Shown here one piece after another: positions 21,113 through 29,659 of a stretch of 64,000 nt of DNA. A program made the translations under genes and the position numbers. The stretch is from Bacteroidia bacterium. Lineage in GTDB: Bacteria; Bacteroidota; Bacteroidia; Flavobacteriales_D; Parvicellaceae. The stretch covers positions 1 to 64,000 of the forward strand of contig JAUHZI010000001.1 of the NCBI GenBank assembly GCA_030426105.1, in the 5' to 3' direction. How positions within the stretch are numbered: position 1 is the stretch's first letter; every line of letters begins with the position of its first letter. Under the pieces are notes generated by a model that was not told where the DNA came from, searched no databases, and was given only the letters and a program-made list of their open reading frames with translations.

Positions 21113-21229
21113 ATCTTGATTGATTCTATTTTTCTTGATTCATTTTATATATCTGTCTAAAAAAAAACAAATTCCTTATAGATAACTAAAATTTTAAATT
21201 ATCTCCTATAAGCAAAACACTTTTTTTAT

Positions 21230-21237
21230 TACTTTTG
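21230..21237 (+). promoter_or_regulatory. Candidate -7 element TACTTTTG
   Basis: TAnnTTTG 19 nt upstream of the ATG of a 32-aa ORF. Confidence 0.55.
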
Positions 21238-21256
21238 TTCAAAATAAGAATAAGAA

Positions 21257-21355
21257 ATGGCAGATAAAAATTTTCACGGTAGCACAGAAGGAATTGGATA
21301 CATTTACGTTGGATTAGCATTAGTTACTATTTTCACTATTGTTTTTTTCGGTTAA
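21257..21355 (+). CDS. Small membrane protein (32 aa), below the ORF-track length cutoff
   Basis: ATG...TAA encodes MADKNFHGSTEGIGYIYVGLALVTIFTIVFFG, one predicted TM helix; purine-rich AATAAGAA upstream; own promoter. Confidence 0.65.
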   Translation: MADKNFHGSTEGIGYIYVGLALVTIFTIVFFG

Positions 21356-21376
21356 TTTGACAAACGCTTCAAAACA

Positions 21377-22909
21377 ATGAATAAGCGAATTGGAAAACCT
21401 TTCAATTCAATTTTTTCATGGATTATAAAAAAAAGAATCCATCAAATCGACTTATTCAAAAAACACCCTATAGAAGTTCAAAACGAACTCATAGAATCGC
21501 TTATAACACGAGCAAAAGACACTGAATTTGGGAAAAAACATCATTTCTCATCTATTGAGAATTACCTTGACTTTACTAAAAACATTCCCATTCAGGACTA
21601 TAGTTCCTTAAAACCTTATATTGACAGAAACATCAAAGGCGAGCAAAACTTGCTATGGCCTGACGAAGTTAAATGGTTTGCAAAATCCTCAGGTACAACG
21701 ACAGGAAAAAGTAAATTTATTCCTGTAACCAAAGAGGTAATAGAAGATTGCCACTACAAAGGAGGAAAAGACCTATTAGGGATGTATTACAACCACCACC
21801 CTAACACTCAACTTTTTAATGGAAAACATCTTATTTTAGGAGGCAGTTCTCAAATTAACTACTTCAATCACCAATCTTACTTCGGTGACTTATCGGCTAT
21901 TATTGTCAATAACTTGCCTTGGTGGTGTGAATGGCGAAGAACCCCCAAAAAAGAAATTACACTGATGGAAGACTGGAATGAAAAACTACCTAAAATGGTA
22001 GAGTCTACAATCAATGAAGATGTAATGATATTAGCAGGCGTGCCTTCATGGACTCTAGTCTTTCTGAAACAAGTCCTGGAACATACTCAAAAAGATAACA
22101 TTATGGATGTATGGCCCAACTTAGAGCTATATATGCATGGAGGCGTTAATTTCGAACCCTACCGATCTCAATTTGAATCCATTATAAAAAATGAGCGCAT
22201 GAACTATGTTCAAACATATAATGCAAGTGAGGGTTTTTTTGCTATCCAAGACCAAATAAAAGCAATCGACATGTTATTGATGCTTGATTATGGTATCTAC
22301 TATGAATTTCTACCGTTAGATGAGCTCCATAAAGAAACACCTAAAACTCTTGAATTAAAAGATGTTCAAACAGGGGTTAATTATGCATTAATTATAACTA
22401 CTAGTGCTGGATTATGGCGTTATATGATTGGTGATACAATCCAATTTACCAACATAAAACCACATCGTATTATCGTTACAGGTAGAACTAGTCAATTTAT
22501 CAATACTTTTGGAGAAGAAGTAATGGTAGACAACACTGACAAAGCAATACGCATTGCTTGTGAACGCACCAACTCTTCAGTGAAAGATTATACATTAGCA
22601 CCTGTTTTTATGAAAGAGCATGAAACTGGTGGACATGAGTGGATTATAGAATTTTATAAAAAACCGCAGAACATTGGCTTTTTTGTTGATGTATTAGATA
22701 ACGCTTTAAAAAGTCTAAATAGTGACTATGAAGCAAAAAGATCTAATGATCTTACCATTAGAAAGCCAATAATACATATCGCAAAAACTGGCACATTTCA
22801 TGATTGGCTTAATAGTAAAGGTAAATTAGGTGGTCAACATAAAGTGCCACGTTTATCTAATAATAGAATACTAATTGAAGAATTATTAACGTTAATGAAA
22901 CAAGATTAA
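21377..22909 (+). CDS. GH3 auxin-responsive promoter family protein (acyl-adenylate-forming)
   Basis: KSSGTTTGKSKFIPVT, YNASEGFFAIQD, GLWRYMIGDTIQFTN, GRTSQFINTFGEEV. Confidence 0.92.
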   Translation: MNKRIGKPFNSIFSWIIKKRIHQIDLFKKHPIEVQNELIESLITRAKDTEFGKKHHFSSIENYLDFTKNIPIQDYSSLKPYIDRNIKGEQNLLWPDEVKWFAKSSGTTTGKSKFIPVTKEVIEDCHYKGGKDLLGMYYNHHPNTQLFNGKHLILGGSSQINYFNHQSYFGDLSAIIVNNLPWWCEWRRTPKKEITLMEDWNEKLPKMVESTINEDVMILAGVPSWTLVFLKQVLEHTQKDNIMDVWPNLELYMHGGVNFEPYRSQFESIIKNERMNYVQTYNASEGFFAIQDQIKAIDMLLMLDYGIYYEFLPLDELHKETPKTLELKDVQTGVNYALIITTSAGLWRYMIGDTIQFTNIKPHRIIVTGRTSQFINTFGEEVMVDNTDKAIRIACERTNSSVKDYTLAPVFMKEHETGGHEWIIEFYKKPQNIGFFVDVLDNALKSLNSDYEAKRSNDLTIRKPIIHIAKTGTFHDWLNSKGKLGGQHKVPRLSNNRILIEELLTLMKQD

Positions 22910-22918
22910 TATTTACAC

Positions 22919-23716
22919 ATGAAATTTTCTATTCTTATAACGTTGTTTTTTATTAGCCTATTCCTTAGTGCTCAAATCAAGCCTACCCTCAGCTTCAAAG
23001 TTGACCAAGCCAACAATATCAGGATTGACCACCTTGACAACATCTATTTATTCAATAAAACAACGATAGATAAATACAATACTAATGGAAATAAAATAGC
23101 AACATACAGTAATAATCAATTAGGTGATATTAGTAAGATTGACATAAGTAATCCACTAAAAGTTTTGGTACTACATAAAGACCAAAACACATTAGAAATT
23201 TTAGACAATACCTTATCAACAGAACGTAATACAACATTAGATTTGACTAATGCTAATTTGTACAACACTAGCGTTTTTGCCTACAGTTCTATTGATAATG
23301 GAATCTGGTTTTATGATCGCGAATTGTTTCAAATCATCAAAGTTGACCTGACAATGAACCGAATCTATGAATCAGGTAATTTGTTGCAAATTTTAGGGCT
23401 AGAGACTCTAGAAGTTGTTGACTTAATTGAACATAAAAACAAACTATACCTTATTACTCCAAAATCAATTTTAATCTTCGACAATTTTGGAGCTTACTAC
23501 TCTACGATTCATTTACATGACAATGAAAAAGTGTTAAGTATAGAGGAAAATACTATTTTTTATAAAACTGCCAAACATATCAAAGCATATAATCTATTAA
23601 CCTTTGAAACGCAAGAAACTCCATTTCAAGCCCCTAATAACTCAAAAATTGCCTTAAAAAACAATAAAGTTTATAGTGTTACAGATCGCATTTTTTCTGT
23701 TTTTGAATTAGAATAA
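22919..23716 (+). CDS. Hypothetical secreted beta-propeller-like protein
   Basis: Signal peptide; beta-rich 265 aa. Confidence 0.6.
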   Translation: MKFSILITLFFISLFLSAQIKPTLSFKVDQANNIRIDHLDNIYLFNKTTIDKYNTNGNKIATYSNNQLGDISKIDISNPLKVLVLHKDQNTLEILDNTLSTERNTTLDLTNANLYNTSVFAYSSIDNGIWFYDRELFQIIKVDLTMNRIYESGNLLQILGLETLEVVDLIEHKNKLYLITPKSILIFDNFGAYYSTIHLHDNEKVLSIEENTIFYKTAKHIKAYNLLTFETQETPFQAPNNSKIALKNNKVYSVTDRIFSVFELE

Positions 23717-23748
23717 GAATAGAAAATCTTATCTTGTAAGAATTAATT

Positions 23749-24006
23749 ATGAAAACCATTTTGAGCTACATAGTTTTATTTCCTGTTAAACTTTATCAAT
23801 GGATTATTTCTCCTTTATTCCCTGCTACCTGTAGACACACTCCAACTTGTTCAGTTTACACTGTTGAAGCGGTAAAAGAATGGGGACCATTAAAAGGAAT
23901 TTGGTTAGGAATGAAACGGTTAGCAAAATGCCATCCTTGGGGTACATCGGGACACGATCCTGTACCAAGAAAATGCGATCATAAAAACTGTAATCACGAA
24001 CACTAA
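23749..24006 (+). CDS. yidD: Membrane protein insertion efficiency factor YidD
   Basis: YQWIISPLFPATCRHTPTCSVYTVEAVKEWGPLKGIWLGMKRLAKCHPWG. Confidence 0.95.
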   Translation: MKTILSYIVLFPVKLYQWIISPLFPATCRHTPTCSVYTVEAVKEWGPLKGIWLGMKRLAKCHPWGTSGHDPVPRKCDHKNCNHEH

Positions 24007-24019
24007 AACACACAATACT

Positions 24020-25027
24020 ATGCTTAAAATTGACATGCACACGCACATAATGCCTAAAAACCTTCCACGTTGGGCTGATAAATTCGGTTATGATGGCTTT
24101 ATTCATTTAGACCACCACAGAGAAGGATATGCCAATATGATGCAAGGCGAAAAGTTCTTTAGAGAAATTAATGAGAATTGTTGGGATGGAGCAGTCAGAA
24201 TTAAAGAGTACCAGCAACACGAAACACAGGTTCAAGTCGTTTGTACTATTCCTGTTTTATTTGCTTATTTTGCTAAACCTAAAGATGGACTAGAAGTCGC
24301 TCAATTCTTAAACGATGACATTGCTAACTTAGTTGCGAAATACCCTAAAAACTATGTTGGTTTAGGGACTATTCCGATGCAAGATCCAGAGCTAGCTGTA
24401 CAAGAACTTCATCGAATAAAAGAAATTGGTTTAGTAGGAATACAAATCGGTTCTAATGTTGATAATAAAAACCTTAATGAACCCGAATTTTACCCAATTT
24501 GGGAAGCTTGTGAAAAGTTAGGACTGGCCATATTTGTTCATCCATGGAACATGATGGGTAAAAAACACATGGAAAAATATTGGTTGCCATGGTTAGTAGG
24601 AATGCCAGCTGAAACTGCTCGAGCTATTTCATCAATGATTTTTGGAGGAATATTCGAAAAGTTCCCTAAACTAAGAGTCAACTTTGGACATGCTGGGGGT
24701 TCTTTCCTTGCTACTATAGGGAGAATAGAGCATGGCTTTAATTGCCGCCCTGATTTAGTGGCTGTAGATAACCCTATTAATCCAAAAGATTACTTGGGGA
24801 AGTTTTGGGTGGACTGTATTACTCATGACCCTAGAATGTTAAAATATGTATTAGAGGTTCAAGGTTCTAATCGCGTTACTTTAGGGAGTGATTATCCATT
24901 TCCATTAGGAGATTTAGAAATTGGGAAGTTTGTTACTGAAGCTGGTTTAGAAAAACCAGTAGTTGATGACATTTTTTGTAATAGCACACTAGAGTGGTTA
25001 AACCTTGACAAAAAGCTATTCCTGTAA
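24020..25027 (+). CDS. Amidohydrolase family protein, ACMSD-like
   Basis: KIDMHTHIMPKNLPRW, FVHPWNMMG, NFGHAGG, GSDYPFPLGD. Confidence 0.88.
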   Translation: MLKIDMHTHIMPKNLPRWADKFGYDGFIHLDHHREGYANMMQGEKFFREINENCWDGAVRIKEYQQHETQVQVVCTIPVLFAYFAKPKDGLEVAQFLNDDIANLVAKYPKNYVGLGTIPMQDPELAVQELHRIKEIGLVGIQIGSNVDNKNLNEPEFYPIWEACEKLGLAIFVHPWNMMGKKHMEKYWLPWLVGMPAETARAISSMIFGGIFEKFPKLRVNFGHAGGSFLATIGRIEHGFNCRPDLVAVDNPINPKDYLGKFWVDCITHDPRMLKYVLEVQGSNRVTLGSDYPFPLGDLEIGKFVTEAGLEKPVVDDIFCNSTLEWLNLDKKLFL

Positions 25028-25038
25028 CGAATATTTTT

Positions 25039-26256
25039 GTGTTTTTATTCATCTTTTTTATCGTTGGAGGACTTATAGAGTTATATGTCTTTCAAGCGAT
25101 AAAACAATTAACAGGAAATAAAACATTACAAAGAATTTGGTTAGCTATTCCTATTTTAATATTCATTAATCTAGCTTATGGATTTATTACCACTCCTAGA
25201 ACAGAAGGACAAACTGTGCAACTACAATGGGCTTTGGGACTTGTCTTAATCAATGTAGTCCCAAAGCTATTTATCCTCATACTTTTATTGATTGAAGACC
25301 TCAGTAGAGGTACTCATCACGTAGTGAAACTTTTTAGAAGAACACCTTCTGCACCAATAAAAGGAAGAAGAAAGTTTATTTCACAATTAGCTTTGGGAAT
25401 AGCCGCTATACCGTTTTCTAGTTTTCTATATGGTATTATTAAAGGAAGGTATAATTTTAAAGTCATTAAATATCAGTTGTCTTTCGATGATTTACCTGAT
25501 GCTTTTGATGGTTTTACCATTACACAAATTTCTGACATTCACTCAGGAAGTTTTACAAATAAAGAAAAAATTCAATACGGTGTTGATTTAATTAATGAGC
25601 AAAAATCTGACTTATTGCTATTTACTGGAGACATTGTAAACAATAAAGCAACAGAAATGGATCAATGGATTTCTGTCTTTAAAAAACTACAAGCTCCTTA
25701 TGGCAAATATTCTGTATTAGGAAATCATGATTATGGTGAATATAACGAGTGGAAAACACCTGAAGATAAAGCTGCCAACTTTCAAGCCATAAAAGACATT
25801 CACCCTAAAATTGGTTTTGATCTCTTATTGAATGAAAGCAGAACTATTGAAAAAGATGGGCAAAGAATTGCTTTAATTGGTGTCGAAAACTGGGGAAAAC
25901 AATTTAAAAAAGCTGGCGATTTAAAATTAGCTAGTCGAAACATTGCACAAGATGATTTTAAAATTTTAATGAGTCATGATCCCAGTCATTGGGAGCTAGA
26001 AGTTAAAGAAGATAACTTTAATTACCAATTGACATTAAGTGGTCATACACATGGGTTGCAGTTTGGGATAGAAATACCAGGCCTCATTAAATGGAGTCCT
26101 TCAAAATATGTATACAAACAATGGGCTGGACTTTATAAAGAGTTCGGAAGATATATTAATGTCAATAGAGGGTTTGGGTATCATGCGTTCCCTGGTCGTG
26201 TTGGGATATGGCCAGAGGTTACCGTAATTGAGTTGAAGAAGTCAAATACTCCATAG
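25039..26256 (+). CDS. Membrane-anchored metallophosphoesterase
   Basis: ISDIHSG, LLFTGDIVNN, VLGNHDYG, LSGHTHGLQFG; GTG start. Confidence 0.92.
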   Translation: MFLFIFFIVGGLIELYVFQAIKQLTGNKTLQRIWLAIPILIFINLAYGFITTPRTEGQTVQLQWALGLVLINVVPKLFILILLLIEDLSRGTHHVVKLFRRTPSAPIKGRRKFISQLALGIAAIPFSSFLYGIIKGRYNFKVIKYQLSFDDLPDAFDGFTITQISDIHSGSFTNKEKIQYGVDLINEQKSDLLLFTGDIVNNKATEMDQWISVFKKLQAPYGKYSVLGNHDYGEYNEWKTPEDKAANFQAIKDIHPKIGFDLLLNESRTIEKDGQRIALIGVENWGKQFKKAGDLKLASRNIAQDDFKILMSHDPSHWELEVKEDNFNYQLTLSGHTHGLQFGIEIPGLIKWSPSKYVYKQWAGLYKEFGRYINVNRGFGYHAFPGRVGIWPEVTVIELKKSNTP

Positions 26257-26315
26257 TATTCCAACAGAAAATAGTATCTTCGTGGCCTAGTTCTGCTATT
26301 AAAACAATTTTTAAC

Positions 26316-28187
26316 ATGAAACAATTCCTTATTCTACTTTCAATTACAGCATTAATTCAAACTTCTTGCTCTGCACAAAGAGGTTACTGGCAACAACATG
26401 CCAAGTACAAAATGGATATTGATATGGATGCTAAAAAGCATCAGTTTAAAGGAAAACAAGAATTGGTTTACACAAACAATTCTCCCGATACATTAAACAA
26501 TGTTTTTTATCACTTATATTATAACGCTTTCCAACCAGGGTCGATGATGGACGTCCGCTCAAGAACAATTATTGATCCAGATCCAAGAGTTGGAGATCGT
26601 ATTGTTCATCTAAATCCTGATGAAATAGGATACCACAAAATTAATAGTCTCACTCAAAATGGAAAACCCGTTAACTATGAAGTGGTAGGAACAATATTGG
26701 AAGTCAAACTAGCAGAGCCTATTTTGCCTGGTAAAAAAGCAACTTTCAGTATGAATTTTGATAGTCAAGTTCCTGTTCAAATCAGAAGAACAGGAAGAGA
26801 TAATCAAGAGGGCGTCGATTATTCAATGACACAATGGTATCCAAAAATGTGTGAATATGACAAAGATGGGTGGCATGCAAACCCATACATTGGAAGAGAG
26901 TTTCACGGTATTTGGGGTGATTTTGATGTAAAAATAACAATAGACAAATCCTATATGTTAGGAGGAACAGGATATGTTCAAAACCCACAAGAAGTAGGAA
27001 AAGGGTATGAGGACAAAAACAAAAAGCTAAAGTCACAAAAAGGAGCCTCAGATAAATTAACATGGCATTTCTTTGCACCTCAAGTTCATGATTTTGCTTG
27101 GGCTGCTGATCCAGAATTCACCCATGACACCACAGTTCTTGATAATGGAACAATCTTACATTTTATTTATATGAAAGATACCTTAGAAGAGCGTTGGACA
27201 AAATTAAAACCTGAAGCAAAGAAAAGCTTCGAGTTTGTTAACAAAAACTTTGGTGAATATCCCTATAAACAATACTCTGTAATTCAAGGGGGAGATGGAG
27301 GAATGGAGTACCCAATGTGTACACTAATTACTGCTCACAGTAGCTTTAAGGGACTTGTAAGCGTTACAGTGCATGAATCAATTCATAGCTGGTTTCAAGG
27401 ATTAATGGCTACTAACGAAAGTAAATATGCTTGGATGGATGAAGGGTTTACAACTTTCGCACAATACAAAACAATGGACTACCTTAACGGTGGTGGAGCA
27501 ATTAACCCAATAGCAAGACAATATGGAGGATATAAACGTGTAGTTGATGCAGACAGACAGGAACCTTTAACAACACATGCTGATTTTTATAAAAGCAATG
27601 CTGTTTATGGTAACAATGCTTATTCAAAAGGGGCTATTTTATTAATGCAACTAAGCTATATCGTTGGAGATGCAGCCGTTATGAGAGGGATGAAGCGTTA
27701 TTTCAACGAATGGCACTTTAAGCACCCTACTCCTCAGGATTTTAAACGTATTATGGAAAAAGAAACCAATATTGAACTAGATTGGTACTTTGAACAGTTT
27801 GTTGGTACCACTAATACTATAGATTATAGTATTGAATCGGTTTCAGAAAAAGATGGTAAAACCAACATTATTCTAGCCAGAAAAGGAGATATGCCTATGC
27901 CTATTGACTTAGTTGTTAAATTAAAAGATGGTTCTTTGAAATGGTATTATATCCCTATGCGAATTATGAGAAATAATAAAGCTGATGACATTTACGAAAT
28001 TCCTAGAGTAAATAAAGCAGCTTGGCCTTGGGTATATCCTGAATATGAACTAATTCTTGATGAAGCTATCGAAAATATCCAAGCTATTGAGATTGATCCT
28101 TCTACTAGAATGGCTGATATCAACCGTGAAAACAACTACTACCCTAAGGAACAAAAGAACAACACTATTAAATTTGAAGGAAAATGA
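26316..28187 (+). CDS. M1 family metallopeptidase
   Basis: HESIHSWFQGLMATNESKYAWMDEGFTTF zinc motif; lipobox near N-terminus. Confidence 0.92.
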   Translation: MKQFLILLSITALIQTSCSAQRGYWQQHAKYKMDIDMDAKKHQFKGKQELVYTNNSPDTLNNVFYHLYYNAFQPGSMMDVRSRTIIDPDPRVGDRIVHLNPDEIGYHKINSLTQNGKPVNYEVVGTILEVKLAEPILPGKKATFSMNFDSQVPVQIRRTGRDNQEGVDYSMTQWYPKMCEYDKDGWHANPYIGREFHGIWGDFDVKITIDKSYMLGGTGYVQNPQEVGKGYEDKNKKLKSQKGASDKLTWHFFAPQVHDFAWAADPEFTHDTTVLDNGTILHFIYMKDTLEERWTKLKPEAKKSFEFVNKNFGEYPYKQYSVIQGGDGGMEYPMCTLITAHSSFKGLVSVTVHESIHSWFQGLMATNESKYAWMDEGFTTFAQYKTMDYLNGGGAINPIARQYGGYKRVVDADRQEPLTTHADFYKSNAVYGNNAYSKGAILLMQLSYIVGDAAVMRGMKRYFNEWHFKHPTPQDFKRIMEKETNIELDWYFEQFVGTTNTIDYSIESVSEKDGKTNIILARKGDMPMPIDLVVKLKDGSLKWYYIPMRIMRNNKADDIYEIPRVNKAAWPWVYPEYELILDEAIENIQAIEIDPSTRMADINRENNYYPKEQKNNTIKFEGK

Positions 28188-28780
28188 TAAAAAACCTTAT
28201 TTTACTACTCTTCACTTTATCGACTTTTTTGGTTAGCTGCAAAACCGAAACAGTCGAAACTGCTCGAAACCTATCATTAGATCAGGATTTTGAATGGGCC
28301 AAGGTTTATCAGCAATATAAGATAAAGCTTCCTAACTATATGAAATCTACAACAATCTTGAATGATGAGGCTTCATTGCAATACATGCACATGTATAAAG
28401 AGGAATACATTATTATAATTGATGAATCGAAACAAGAATTTATTGACACGTTTAGAGCCCTAAATGCCTACAACGAAAATAAAAATACATTAGAGAATTT
28501 TCATCTTGTACAAACAGAGCATTTAACAAGTGCTATGCAGCTACGTCAGACATCTAAACCTCAATTTGTACAATTAAGAAATTCAACTGCATATTTTGCC
28601 GAATTTGATGCCAAAATAGAAGATTCTCCTGAAACGGCTAGCTACTTTATTTACCATGCTGCAAGTGAAGAAAAACTCTATACTATTATGCTTTGGACTT
28701 TAAAAAAGAATCGTGAGATTTACAGAGAAAAAGTCAAAAAGATGCTTTCTACATTTGTCAGTTTGGAAACAATAGGTTAA
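28184..28780 (+). CDS. Hypothetical lipoprotein
   Basis: LFTLSTFLVSCKTE lipobox; ATGA overlap with upstream gene. Confidence 0.75.
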   Translation: MIKNLILLLFTLSTFLVSCKTETVETARNLSLDQDFEWAKVYQQYKIKLPNYMKSTTILNDEASLQYMHMYKEEYIIIIDESKQEFIDTFRALNAYNENKNTLENFHLVQTEHLTSAMQLRQTSKPQFVQLRNSTAYFAEFDAKIEDSPETASYFIYHAASEEKLYTIMLWTLKKNREIYREKVKKMLSTFVSLETIG

Positions 28781-28931
28781 AAGTTAAAAGATTGTTAAGC
28801 CTTATTTTTTCTCTATTTTGGAATAAAACTTGTAAAAATAACTGTAATTGAATTATTTAGAACATTCAATAATAAATATTAAGATAGTTTTTTTATATTA
28901 GACAAAATTTTGTCGCCACAAAACAAACATT

Positions 28932-29573
28932 ATGAAATTAAACATTAAGAAACTTGCTTTTTCTGTATTAACAGCAGGAGTTATATCATTTGGAGCTCAA
29001 GCTCAATTCGAAGGGATAATTGATTTTGAAAAAAATGTAGGAAGTGTTAGCGTAAACTACAGATATTTCGTTAAAGGAGATCACATTAGAATAGAAGAAG
29101 TTGCTGACGACGGAGCTGTTGAGGGGATACAATTAATTGATTTGAACGAAAAAACAATGTATGCCATTAGCCCTGAACAAAAGCTATATATGGAAGCTCC
29201 AAACAGAAGACCAGCTGGAGAGTTTGAAGTAGAAGTTGAAAGAACTGGAAAAACGAAAGAAATTTTAGGAAAAAAATGTAAAGAAATTGTTGTTACAAGC
29301 GCTGCAAAAGATAGAAAAATTATCTATTGGGTAACTAAAGGAGATTACGACTTTTTCATCCCTATGCTTGTTGCATTAAACAGAAAAGAAAACCAATCTT
29401 TATTTTTCCAAAAAATTGAAAACATTGAAGGTTTCTTCCCAATGTTAAGTCAAGAGTACATTCTCTCTACTAACCGTTTAGTTTCTGAATTAAAAACTAA
29501 AGAAGTTAAAGCAAAAGCAAATGATGCTAATATTTTTGAAATACCAAGCGATTACAAAAAATTTGAAAGATAA
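28932..29573 (+). CDS. Hypothetical secreted protein (DUF4412-like)
   Basis: Signal peptide; FEGIIDFEKNVGSVSVNYRYFVKGDHIRIEE. Confidence 0.6.
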   Translation: MKLNIKKLAFSVLTAGVISFGAQAQFEGIIDFEKNVGSVSVNYRYFVKGDHIRIEEVADDGAVEGIQLIDLNEKTMYAISPEQKLYMEAPNRRPAGEFEVEVERTGKTKEILGKKCKEIVVTSAAKDRKIIYWVTKGDYDFFIPMLVALNRKENQSLFFQKIENIEGFFPMLSQEYILSTNRLVSELKTKEVKAKANDANIFEIPSDYKKFER

Positions 29574-29596
29574 TTAACAATTTATATTGCATATCT

Positions 29597-29629
29597 AAAA
29601 GCCGAAGGAAACACCTTCGGCTTTTTTTT
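29597..29629 (+). terminator. Intrinsic terminator
   Basis: GCCGAAGG-AAACA-CCTTCGGC followed by T8. Confidence 0.9.
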
Positions 29630-29659
29630 GCTTATTTTTATCTAGTTTAAATCTATCGA

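Noticed and set aside
24020-24106. 93-aa minus ORF 23825-24106 over yidD/amidohydrolase start
   Set aside because: Antisense to two well-supported genes.
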